Of a stretch of DNA of 64,000 bases, positions 24,344-33,905 are shown in pieces. The DNA comes from Trametes villosa (Eukaryota > Basidiomycota > Agaricomycetes > Polyporales > Polyporaceae), in assembly GCA_002964805.2 (NCBI GenBank), contig PUDQ02000032.1, positions 434,001-498,000 on the forward strand, in the 5' to 3' direction. The first letter of the stretch is position 1; every line of letters begins with the position of its first letter. A program made the position numbers and the translations under genes. A model generated the notes under the pieces. The model made no database searches and was not told the origin of the DNA. It worked only from the letters and a program-made list of their open reading frames with translations.

Positions 24344-24401
24344 GTACAAAGCGGGAGGCACGACAACGCGAATCCGCGTCGGCGTGCCTCCCGCTTTGTA
24401 C
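24344..24401. repeat. Perfect 19-bp hairpin in the right arm
   Basis: The stem 24344-24362 (gtacaaagcgggaggcacg) pairs perfectly with 24383-24401; the loop is 20 nt and contains gcgaatccgcg. It is the positional partner of 18936-18988: flanks match, stems differ, pairing is kept. Confidence 0.9.
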
Positions 24402-24862
24402 ATGTTTGGCTCCCAACACAAATACTTCCATTTTGGGCCACTGGATAGTCCAAATATCATGTATCATATGTCATTAGAAAGCTGTGATTGACTAGAATCC
24501 AATGGTGTACAAATGATTATGTAGTAACTACTACATCACACATAAATAGGGCAACAAATGTCCATTAGTGCCACAATTCAGCCACATTCAGCTTCTATGG
24601 TTCATACCTCAGTGTAATGTGCACAAACCCCCCAGGTATTATATACCATTGGATTCAGCTTTTCAATGTCTACCTAATAGGACATGCCATCTGCTGTAAG
24701 GGTGATCACAGGCTGCATGAATGCTCAAATTGTGCTTAAAATGACAGCACTGTATAGTATATTCAATTGGTACAGGGTTTTCAGCATGATACTAACCCAG
24801 TCATTGAAACACCTCCTGTGGTGTGCTAGGCAGACAAATGCTGAGGTGTTACATGCTGTTGA

Positions 24863-25471
24863 ATGTATTACATCACTCAGTTCACCCGCCTCGCGACTCA
24901 GGTCCGCTGGGGCAACGCGCCACTCCGATACCGGTTCTACGACGGACTTCCCAACCGTTTGAAGGACCGTATCTCCGACGTCGGGAAGCCCGACACCCTC
25001 ATCGGACTTCGCGATCTCGCTCAGTCTATCGACAACCACTACTGGGAGCGGCGTACCGAGCAGAACCGCGATTCGGGCAACTCCAAGTCCGACAACAAGT
25101 CCAAGGGCTCCTCCGACAAGACGCCGCGCAAGTCCGGGGGCTACTCCGCGCCTGCCGCGCAGTCCTCCGGGGCGTCCTCCTCCAGGTCCGCCTCCTCCGG
25201 CACCCCGAAGTCCAACTCCGGCAACAAATCTCCTCCGAAGCCGTACGCGGACAAGCTGGGCAAGGACGGCAAGTTGACCAAGGAGGAACGTCAGCGGCGT
25301 TTCGCGAACAATCTCTGCCTCTTCTGCGGCGGCGCGGGGCACACCGCCTCCGTATGTCCGAAGAGGTCTTCCTCCGCGGCTAAAGGCCGAGCGGCGCAAG
25401 CTGCTCCGCCTGCTCCGCCTCTTCCGCCCGCGGCGGCCAAGATCGAGGCCGTCCCCGAGGCAAAAAACTAG
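24863..25471 (+). pseudogene. Gypsy Gag, N-terminally truncated, with CCHC zinc knuckle
   Basis: The frame opens into the upstream AT-rich DNA, so the first residues are junction-derived. The Gag part reads [20 protein letters not shown], then [20 protein letters not shown] and a Ser/Lys/Pro-rich linker. The zinc knuckle is [17 protein letters not shown] (CxxCxxxxHxxxxC, nucleocapsid type). The stop TAG at 25469-25471 lies directly after a -1 slippery heptamer. The capsid N-terminal half is missing. Confidence 0.88.
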
Positions 25472-25530
25472 TCCGCGGTCCTCCGAACTCCGTACCCGTC
25501 GAGGACCGCGTTGACTCCTCCGGTACGGAG
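25462..25530 (+). promoter_or_regulatory. Predicted -1 ribosomal frameshift signal (slippery heptamer plus H-type pseudoknot)
   Basis: The heptamer A AAA AAC (25462-25468) sits in the gag frame as GCA AAA AAC just before TAG. A 5-nt spacer follows. Stem 1 pairs 25474-25483 (cgcggtcctc) with 25501-25510 (gaggaccgcg), 10 bp perfect. Stem 2 pairs 25488-25496 (ctccgtacc) with 25522-25530 (ggtacggag), 9 bp perfect. Loops are 4, 4 and 11 nt. The pol frame is open from 25468 in the -1 frame, so the signal explains Gag-Pol expression. Confidence 0.85.
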
Positions 25531-28500
25531 GTCACCCTCAGGCTCAACGCGTCCGCTCTTTCCGATCCCATGTCCCTCCACATTTCCCTCTTCTCCGACT
25601 CTATTCCGACTCCGTTCCGCGCCCTCATAGACTCGGGTTCGTCGCATTGCTTCGTGGACTCCGACTTCGCGGACAAGCACGAACTCCGAACCAGCTCCGT
25701 TCCTCCGCTCCGACTGCATCTCTTCGACGGCACGTCCAATCAATACATCTCTAGGACCGTGTCTCTTCCTGTACATTTCCCTTCCGGTGAAGTCCTCGAT
25801 ATAGATTTCTATGTTACCCCGCTCGACAAGTCCGTCTCCGCCGTTCTAGGATACAGCTGGCTCTCCGACTACAATCCGTTGATTGACTGGAAGAAGCGTA
25901 GCATCCAGTTCCGATCTACGCCGACGGCTCGTCCCGACTCCGCGCTGGCCAGAGCATCGGAGATACCTCCGACTCCGCTCGCGTCGACTCCGGCACCTCC
26001 GTCCCCGACTTCTCCGACCTCCGCTCCCCGCGTTTCCCTGGTAAACGCGGCGGTGTTCGCCCTGGCCTGCAAACTTCCCGGCTTGGAGTCGTACACCCTG
26101 AACCTCTCCGACGCCGACTCCGCGTTCCTCCGTGCCTCCGCCACCTCCGACGGCCCTCCGGACCTGTCGGGCGTCCCCGCGGAGTACCACGAATACGCGG
26201 ATGTCTTCAGCAAGGTCAAGGCGGACACCCTCCCGGAGCACCGCCCCCACGACCTCAAAATTGTCTTAGAAGACTGGGCAACTCCGCCACTCGGGCCAAT
26301 CTATTCGCTCTCCAAGTTCGAGCTTGACACTCTCCGCGAGTACATCGACGAGAACCTCCGGTCGGGGTTCATACGTCCGTCGAACTCCCCTTGCGGAGCT
26401 CCGGTCCTCTTCGTCAAGAAGAAGGACAGCTCACTCCGACTCTGCGTGGACTACCGGGGCTTGAATAAGATCACCCGGAAAGACCACTATCCTCTTCCGC
26501 TCATGTCGGACCTGCTGGACACTCCGTGGAAGGCGTCGGTCTACACCAAGATCGACCTCCGACACGCGTACAACCTGGTCCGCATAGCTCTGGGCGACGA
26601 GTGGAAGACCGCCTTTCGGACTCGCTACGGCTTGTTTGAATGGCTTGTAATGCCTTTCGGACTTTCCAACGCGCCCGCCGCTTTCCAGAGGTTCGTCAAT
26701 GAGGTCTTCGCGGACTTGCTCGACGTCTGCGTCGTCGTCTATCTAGACGATATCCTCATCTACTCCGACAACCCCGACAACCACCGAAAGCACGTCAAGG
26801 AAGTACTCCGCCGACTCCGCAAGTACAACCTCTATGCGCACGCGGACAAGTGCAAGTTCCACACCACCTCCGTCGAATACCTCGGCTACATCCTTTCCCC
26901 TGCGGGCCTCACTATGGCGGAGTCGAAGGTCCGGGCGATCTTGGACTGGCCCGAACCCCGAAAGGTCCGCGACATCCAGTCCTTCCTCGGGTTCGCGAAC
27001 TTCTATCGGAGGTTCATCCACAACTACTCCGAAATTGTCCTACCCCTCACCCGCCTAACCCGCAAGTCCGTTCCCCGGCACCTCTCCGACGCCTGTCAGA
27101 CCTCCTTTAATGCCCTCAAGTCCGCCTTCACCTCCGCTCCGATCCTCTGCCACTGGGAACCGGACCTCCAGATCACAGTGTGAAGCGCCGTGTCGGACTA
27201 CGCCATCGCGGGGATCCTCTCTGTCACCGACAACTCCCGCGAACTCCACCCCGTCGCCTTCCACTCCCGCACCCTTACCGGAGCGGAGCTGAACTACGAC
27301 ACCCACGATAAGGAACTACTGGCTATCTTTGAATGCTTCAAGTCCTGGCGACACTACCTCGAGGGGTCCGCAACTCCGATAGACGTCGTGACGGACCACA
27401 AGAATCTCGAGTACTTCGCGACTACGAAGCTCCTCACCCGCTGACAAGCCCGATGGTCGGAGTTCCTCTCCCAGTTCAACCTCGTTATCCGCTTCCGCCC
27501 CGGAAAGCTCGGAGCCAAGCCCGACGCGCTCACCCGCCGTTGGGACGTCTACCCAAAAGAGGGAGGCAGTGACTACTCCGTCGTCAACCCACATAACCTC
27601 CGACCGGTCTTCACGCAGGAGCAGCTCGCCGCCTCACTCCGCGCGACCTACCTCCGCGAGCCGGTCCTCCGCGCCTCCTTCCTCCTGGACGACGCTCAGC
27701 TCCGCGCGGACATCAAGTCCGCTCAGTCCGCAACCCCGTCCTCCGATCCCGAACTCGCCGCAGGCCTCCGCCTCTCCTCCGAAGGACATCCCCGCTGGAC
27801 CAAGTCCGACGACGGGCTTCTACTCCTCAACGATCGGACGTACGTGCCGGACGTCGGTGACCTCCGACTCCGCGTACTCCGACAGTGCCACGATCATCCG
27901 ACCGCTGGTCACTGGGGCCAGAACAAGACTCAGGCCCTCGTTCTCCGAACGTACTCCTGGCCCGGACTCCGACTCTTTGTCCGCGACTACGTGAAGTCCT
28001 GCACGACCTGCGCGCGGTCCAAGGTACCCCGACACCTTCCTTACGGGACCTTGAAGCAACTCCCCATCCCCGAACGCCCGTGGAACTCCATCTCCATGGA
28101 CCTCATCGAGCAACTCCCCAACTCCGAAGGCTACTCCGCCATCCTCGTCGTCGTGGACCGCCTCTCCAAGCAAGCGATCTTCATCCCGACGCACGACACG
28201 CTCACCGCGTCGGAGCTGGCGGACTTGTTCGTCCTCCATGTCTTCTCCAAGCACGGAGTTCCCTCGCACGTCACCTCCGATCGGGGTTCGGAGTTCGTCT
28301 CCCACTTCTTCCGCTCGCTCGGGAAAGTCCTCGAAATGCGCCTTCACTTCACCTCCGGTTACCACCCCGAAGGCGACGGACAAACCGAGCGGGTCAACCA
28401 GACCCTCGAGCAGTACCTCCGCGTCTACTGCAACTACCAGCAGGACAACTGGTCCAAGCTTCTCCCGCTGGCGGAGTTCGCGTACAACAATGCTCCAAAC

Positions 28501-29181
28501 GCGACCACCGGCATCTCTCCCTTCTTCGCCAACAAGGGCTACAACCCCGCCATCTCCGTCCACCCGGAGAAGGACCTCACCTCCGCACGCGCCCGCGAGT
28601 ACGCCGTCGACCTCGACGAGCTCCACTCCGCACTCCGACAACACATCTCCGACGCGCAAGTCCGCTACCAGATCCAGGCGGACAAGCACCGACTTCCTGC
28701 GCCGGACTTCAAGGTCGGAGATCAGGCCTTCGTACGTGCGGAGAACATTCGGACCACGCGGCCCTCGAAGAAACTTTCGGAGAAGTTCCTCGGACCGTAC
28801 CCCATTATTGCGCAACCGGGTACCCATTCCTTTACCCTTCGCCTTCCCGACTCTATGCGCGCAATTCACCCGGTATTCCACGTCTCCCAGCTGGAACCCG
28901 CAACTCCGAACACTATCCCCGGTCGCGTCCTTACTCCGCCACCTCCGATCGAGATCGACGGAGAACCGGAGTACGAGATCTCCGAAATCCTCGACTCCAA
29001 GCTGGACCGCCGCCGTCGGAGTTGCCAACTCCTCTATCTAGTCCGATGGGCCGGTTACGAGGGCACCGACGAGGAGACCTCCTGGATCCTCGCGACGGAG
29101 CTCGGACATGCTCAAGAACTCGTGTCGGACTTCCACTCCGCCTACCCCGCCAAGCCCGGACCTCTCGCTTCGCTGTCTTGA
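25468..29181 (+). pseudogene. Gypsy Pol polyprotein with chromodomain, two in-frame stops
   Basis: One frame runs from the frameshift site to 29181 and is broken only by TGA at 27181-27183 and 27442-27444. Aspartic protease: ALIDSGSSHCFVDSDFADKH. Reverse transcriptase: FVKKKDSSLRLCVDYRGLNK and VVYLDDILIYSDN (YLDD active site). RNase [21 protein letters not shown] and [11 protein letters not shown]; the first catalytic Asp block reads stop-SAVSDYA, so that Asp is lost. Integrase: HPTAGHWGQNKT zinc region, then SMDLIEQLPNSEGYSAILVV and TSDRGSEFVSHFF (DDE core). The C-terminus is a chromodomain (LLYLVRWAGYEGTDEETSWI), which places the element in the chromoviruses. The stop at 27442 replaces an Arg codon and fits CGA to TGA. 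Confidence 0.92.
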
Positions 29182-29299
29182 AGTCACTCACGCCACAATT
29201 CGCCTCAAGCCCTTTCTATTAGGGACGATACTGGCTACATTAGAAACCTTGTAAGCTAGTTGTCCGTGGGTTTTGTCCGACACCTCCGACCTCCGACGC

Positions 29300-30861
29300 C
29301 TACTCCGCCGCCTTGCCCTTGCCCTTGTCCGCCGCCGCGCCCTCACCCTCCTTGCCCGCTTCCTCACCCTCCTTCTCCGCGCCTTCGGGCTTCTCCGCGG
29401 GCTTGTCCGCTGCGTCGGCCGGCTTCTCCGCCGCGTCAGCGGACTTCTCCGCCTCCTCCGCGGGCTTGTCCGCCCCCTCTGCGGGCTTGTCCGCTTCCTC
29501 CGCGGGCTTGTCCGCCTGCTCCGCTTGCTCCGCGGGCTTGTCCGCGCTCTCCGCCGTCGTCCTCGACGGACCAGCCCCCGCGGTCTGCCGGGCGCCGGAC
29601 CTCGTCGTCACCCGCTCCAGCCGGACCTCCTCCAGCACCCGCTCCCAGTCCTCCTCGTCCGAGTCGAACTCGTCGGAGTCCATCGGGATGTACTCCGAGT
29701 CCTCGTCCTCGGGGTCGGAGTCGGGTGCCCGGCGGCGGCGACGGATCATCGCGCGGTATACTGCCGTGCAGTACCCCACGATGACCTCCTCGCGGTCCTC
29801 GATGGCCTCGCGCCGCGCCTCCCGCTCCACCGCCAACTCATGGCGGAGCAGCTGCACCTCTCCGAGGAGAGCGTGCATCAACTCGACGCCGCTGAGCGGA
29901 CCTGGCCCCGCGGACCAGATGTTCGCGGCCGCCAACGCCGCGGTCGGGTTGCTGGGCACCATTGTGAAAAATGGCACCCCCGTCCCGGGCGCTGGGCGAG
30001 CCGACCCCGCTGGTCCGCCACCTCCGCCACCTCCGGCGCCTCCGTCCACACCTCCGCCATCTCCGGCACCTCCGCCCACACCCCCGACGGCGACCCCGCT
30101 CGCGCGACTCGGCCCCGCCTGGGGTTGCGCTTGCGCGGGCTTGCGGGGCGTCGTCTCCGGCGACGAGTCGGCCTTGCGCCTCTTCTTCGGCGGCTCGTCC
30201 TCCGACTCCACGTCCGCCTTGGCGGGCTTCTTCCCCGCCTTCTTGTCCGCCTTCTTCGCCGCGCCGCGTTCGGCGTTGTCCCGCTCGCGCTGTCGGAGTC
30301 GACTCGCGAGGTCCGGCGGCAGGCCGCCCCGAGCCCCGACGCACGGCTTCTTGCGGAGCTGGCACTCGGTGCACGAACTCGTCTTCGGGCCGCGGTTGAA
30401 GACGCACTCGACGTCGTTGTTCCCGCAGTGATGGCAGGGTTCGCTACAAACAACCCCGTCAGTACCTCCGCCAACTCCGCCAGGTCCGACTTACTCCGGA
30501 CGGACGGGTTCGTCATCCCCGAGCAGCGAGTCGACATCGATCGCCTTGCGCTTTTCTCCGCGCGGCTGTCCCTACTGCGGGGTTAGCTCCGAACCCCAAG
30601 CTCCGAACTCCGCCGCATACTCACCTCGAGCGCGACCTCCCTCGCCACCGCCCTATCCCGCGCAATCTGCGCCTCCCTCTCCGCCTCGGCCTTCTCCTTC
30701 TCCGCTTGCGCCTTCGCCTCCGCCGCCTTTCGCGCCTCCTCCTCCGCCGCCTTCCGCGCCTTCGCGGCGGCCCGCTCCGCCTTGCTCCGCGCGAGGAACT
30801 CCGACAGGCGCTCCTCGTAGTCCGAGTCCGTCTTGTCGGGCTTGCGCGTCGGGGCGTCCAT
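29300..30861 (-). CDS. Antisense spliced gene inside the Gypsy element: coiled coil, Cys cluster, acidic and KPAE-repeat regions
   Basis: Three exons on the strand opposite to pol: 30625-30861, 30495-30571 and 29300-30443, with gtgagt and gtaagt donors. They join into one open frame of 485 aa. Exon 1 (1-79) is a charged, Ala/Glu/Lys-rich coiled coil (RKAAEEEARKAAEAKAQAEK). Exon 2 has KRKAIDVDSLLGDDEPVRP. Exon 3 starts with CHHCGNNDVECVFNRGPKTS then SCTECQLRKKPCVG, a CxxC-x6-C-x10-CxxC-x6-C cluster like fungal zinc-binding motifs. A basic PPKKRRK (probable nuclear signal), a Gly-rich stretch, an acidic DSDEFDSDEEDWERVLEEV region and ADKPAE repeats follow. It lies between integrase and 3' LTR. 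It is intact while pol is broken. Function unknown; a DNA- or chromatin-binding role is a guess. Confidence 0.75.
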
Positions 30862-30948
30862 TGTCGGGGTTGGCTAGTGCAAGTTTTTTTCGAGTTGAGA
30901 GTGGAAGGGAAGAAAAAGGCGAAGTCTCACCTCACCCCCGCGCTCAAG

Positions 30949-30956
30949 ATTATATA
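30949..30956 (-). promoter_or_regulatory. TATA-like box for the antisense gene
   Basis: TATATAAT on the minus strand, about 88 bp before the antisense ATG at 30861 and just inside the element from the 3' LTR. It suggests an own promoter for the antisense gene. Confidence 0.5.
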
Positions 30957-31086
30957 CTACCCCCGAACCCCGATCTCCGATTCCGACCCTGCGTACCTCC
31001 GTCCTCTCTTTTTTCACGCGCTAAACTTTAACGGACAGGTCACGTGCTCTTAGGCCCTCATGGGTTCGGGCCTAGTGGGGAGGCAC

Positions 31087-31731
31087 TGTTACATCCCGTG
31101 CGCCACCTCCGAAGGTTCGGACCTCATGTCCGCTCAGGTCCGCTCGTGTCCGCTCATGTCCGCCGTATGTCCGCTCTAGTCCGCTACATACTTACCATGT
31201 CCGCCTATGTCCGCTCATGTCCGCTCATGTCCGATACTTACTCCGCTCCTTATCTACGGTATTGACTCGGAAGAACGAAGACAATAGCTTATTGTATTCG
31301 GACTTCCCCTTTCGGACTTCCTTCCTTTTACGTCGCTCCTTATTGTCTCGCCAGAACAATTAGATTACTTCTATAAATACTCGCCTGGATGTAGACTATT
31401 CCTCAGTTCGTATATCTCGTTGTAAAGCGTCTTATCCGCACTAAATCTACTTCCTCCGCCCTCCCTTCCTCTCGTCCGATCTCCTCCGCTCATCCGCTCG
31501 TCCGACCTCCGACCTCCGACCTCCGCTCGTACCCTTGTCCGAAGTCAAGGACTCGACTTAGACTCGAGGCGTTGCTAATAGCCTCGCCGAAGTCCTTACC
31601 TTGTGCGTTCGCCCCGAGTCCAGGTCCGACCTGACCCCCGACTCCGACCTCCGATCCCCGACCTCCGTTCTCCGAGGTCCGACCCCGAAGTCCGACCCCG
31701 ACTCGGTCCCCCGATCCGCACGGTCGTAACA
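31087..31731 (+). mobile_element. 3' LTR of the Gypsy element
   Basis: 645 bp, TGTTACATCCCGTGCG to CGGTCGTAACA. It is preceded by a purine tract. It contains a block of ccgctcatgtccg-type near-repeats at its 5' part and ccgacctccgacct-type repeats at its 3' part. A TATA-like ctataaatactcg lies at about 31371. It is the best-preserved copy of the family in the window. Confidence 0.92.
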
Positions 31732-33025
31732 GGATTGCAGAGAGTGACACAAGACGCAACATGCAACTCAACACTATTTGCAAGTGACGCAGATGCAAAG
31801 TGAGCTCCTGAGGGTGAAGGGAAAAGGGAATCTGGATTCTCTAACACCTAAGGCGCGAAGGTACATGGACGGATTGTAGCTACCCAAGCCTAGACCCGCG
31901 CGCAGCCTAGGCTGCCCTCAGGAGTCCACTCCATGTTGCGCAAGGACAACTGTGCCCACCATGTGTCCAGCTGCGCGCACTCGAAATGCCCGATGCACCA
32001 TTGGTGGCTACACCCGATAAGGCTCTTCGCGTGCTGCGCCCGCCTCTTGGCAATGACTCGCGCTTCGCTTGCTCGGCCGATGCTTTCCCCAGGTCTGAAG
32101 CCCACCGTGAGCGAGCCTGACGCACTTCCACTGTTGTTGTAGGTCTGCACCTTCTTGCTGGAGGGGGGCACCGCATGTCGTGCACTGCTCACTGCACTGT
32201 GGAGGGGAGGGATGTCAACGGCAATTTCTGGGGCCGGCGTGGCACCGTGCGCATCAGCAGGAAAATGTGCTCAATCAAATACAGACAATAACATTAGTTG
32301 CTAGCAATTAGTAGGGGCTGCGCTCTGATGAGACAATTGTCACAAACAGACATGTATGCTCATTGTCCCATGGATAGGACGGTAAGCATGCCCAGTGGAG
32401 TTGAGCAGATATCTTGTGGCCTTACAGCAACAAGCAATAGGCAGGTCCAGATTAACATGGTGCTGTCAGTGAATCTTGGATCTTGACATATAGAGGTACA
32501 TTGAGGTGTTATGTTAAGTTTACACAATGCAATACTCCATGTCTGTTAATCAGAGTACAAAGGGTTGTCTCATATGGTCACTCCACAACACTGCCTCATC
32601 AATTGGACATGCCAGTATTGGTCCTGTCCCCCAAAGTCAATTCAGATATGCCATTACTACTCATTGATCAATGTCATGGCTTATATAAATGATCTCATAA
32701 CACACAAAGCAGGTCTTCATATTGCAGCCCTTCAACTACTTGGGTGTCCAGTTTTCAGGAAGCAATGCTAAGATGTTTCTTTGATTGGGTACAGTTAACT
32801 GTACAGAAAATCACATTGGTTGTTAACAACCTTGCGGGTGCTATCCTCTAGAGTAATAATTGCTGCCAAGTGAGATGTATAGTCACACTACTCACTTGAT
32901 TAGGGCAGTGTCCTGTGCATATTTCTTGCCCTATCCACATGACTTCGATCATGCCCAGCTGTCTTTAGCAAACATCTTTTAACCATACTATATCTAAGAA
33001 ACAGGCACATACAAATCACCATGGT
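31732..33025. other. Repeat-derived stretch between Gypsy LTR and TIR element
   Basis: The part 31740-32200 is less AT-rich and has a 100-codon open stretch on the minus strand (31890-32192, starting MSSARHAVPPSSKKVQTYNN) that I do not recognise; it may be a gene fragment. The part 32440-32680 is another copy of the family at 16975-17170 (shared gtgctgtcagtgaatcttg and ggacatgccagtattg). Nothing else is seen. Confidence 0.5.
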
Positions 33026-33033
33026 GTGGTCGT

Positions 33034-33905
33034 AGAGTTAGCACCCCCGGTTGCAACCATCCCCGTTTAATAAACACGCACGGTTGCAAGAGTTCCCGTT
33101 TAACAGCCCGCAAGCGCTGGGGCGCACTGCCACGTCGCGAGCCGCGCGTCTCCTGCGGCTCATGCGGGTTGCAACAGTTGCAGCCCGCAACCTGGTCGTG
33201 ACAGTATTGAGCTGCGCATCGCATTACTTACCAAGTCCCGCCCGCTTTGCTTCTGTAGATCAATGTTAGCCCTGCTGGACGCTATTAGACGGGCAAGAAA
33301 ATGGCGCAAGAAAAATGTGCAAAAGGCACACTCGAACGAGCGCGCACGAGCGTCGCGCTCACTCAGAGGGCTTTTGATACCATTAGACCAAGCAAGCTTA
33401 TATCTGGGCAGTTATTGACTGGTTGTATCACGTCGCATGTCCCGGCCAACCCCGGTGTCCAGCCGCCGGCATTCAATCCAGTCCGGTATTCAAATCGTCC
33501 GATCGTCCACGGTGCCTGTCCCCGCAATGTTAGTGTTTTCCGACACACTCGTCGAGAAGTGACGTAGAGATTGGATGATCGGCCAGCATTGAGAGTCCGG
33601 CTGAGAGATCAAACATCACTCACAAATGCAGCTGCGGTAACATAGCGATGTTGCTAAGTGGTAACGGGAAGGCTACCTGGTGTTGAAAGTGTGGGTTCGA
33701 CTCCCACAGAAACTTTGCTTTTTGCGCGGCCAGCAAGCAAGCGCCCGCGGCCAGCAACTCACGCGGGAATCCTCGGCGCTTACGCCAGCCTAGCGCGGCA
33801 GGGTGGCGGTGTGAACGGGCGCCTCGCTGCTGTTAAACGGGAACTATTGCAACCACGCCGGTTTATTAAACGGACGTGGTTGCAATCGCGCATGTATACA
33901 ACTCT
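33034..33905. mobile_element. 872-bp TIR element with about 80-bp inverted ends
   Basis: The left end AGAGTTAGCACCCCCGG and right end, read inward, AGAGTTGTATACATGCG continue into matching ggttgcaacc and cgtttaataaac blocks and a shared agttcccgtttaacagc. The flanks are an 8-bp repeat with two differences: gtggtcgt (33026-33033) and gtggtcag (33906-33913). Eight-bp duplications suggest hAT; nine would suggest Mutator. No transposase is encoded. The inside has a tRNA-like segment. Confidence 0.75.
33644..33714 (+). other. tRNA-like segment with A and B box (not a functional tRNA)
   Basis: TTGCTAAGTGG (33651-33661) resembles a Pol III A box. GGTTCGACTCC (33694-33704) is a perfect B box inside a good T arm (gtggg ttcgact cccac). 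The spacing of 43 nt is right. The acceptor and D stems do not pair well, so it is a tRNA relic or a SINE-like promoter caught inside the TIR element. Confidence 0.45.

Larger units (their letters stand above)
18500..24867. repeat. Large imperfect inverted duplication (about 2-kb arms, 2.5-kb centre) around a dead transposase
   Basis: The left arm (about 18500-20400) and right arm (about 22900-24867) are reverse complements at roughly 75-80% by eye. Anchors are gtggctgaactgtggcacta (18748) with gtggctgaattgtggcacta (minus, near 24590), ttattgccccctcct (19017) with its partner near 24310, the tandem 44-mer region with about 23660, and ttctcatggggtcgactt (20313) with its partner near 22975. The centre holds a small LTR, a PIF/Harbinger transposase relic (+) and a companion gene relic (-). 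The right arm stops where the truncated Gypsy begins. Either this is one DNA transposon with very long TIRs, or two copies of one element in opposite orientation. Confidence 0.7.
24863..31731 (+). mobile_element. 5'-truncated Ty3/Gypsy chromovirus with 3' LTR
   Basis: The order is gag (truncated), pol (protease, RT, RNase H, integrase, chromodomain), an antisense gene, a purine-rich tract (gtggggaggcac) and the 3' LTR. Composition is GC-rich and changes abruptly near 24880 from the AT-rich arm. No 5' LTR or primer-binding site is present, and the 3' flank ggatt has no partner at the left junction, so the 5' end was lost. Pol has two stops and the copy cannot move by itself. The solo LTRs at 13223 and 15152 belong to the same family. 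Confidence 0.92.

Noticed and set aside
27820..29028. 402-codon minus-strand ORF opposite the integrase
   Set aside because: It is the Val/Gly/Arg-rich reverse shadow of the pol frame, and pol motifs explain the DNA fully.
29260..30586. Plus-strand ORFs of 174-437 codons over the 3' part of the Gypsy element
   Set aside because: They are shadows of the minus-strand antisense gene, being runs of Arg/Pro/Ser/Leu opposite its Ala/Glu/Lys codons. The spliced minus-strand frame has ordered motifs and better signals.
13223..31731. One giant Gypsy element bounded by the LTRs at 13223 and 31731
   Set aside because: The two LTRs are in opposite orientation, and the one at 13223 has its own perfect target duplication, so it is an independent solo LTR.
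31890..32192. A small gene of 100 codons
   Set aside because: The sequence is unlike neighbouring repeats, but no family, start context or splice partner was recognised. It is mentioned only as a possible fragment.
33644..33714. A functional tRNA gene
   Set aside because: The T arm and B box are good, but acceptor and D stems do not pair. Kept only as a tRNA-like segment.
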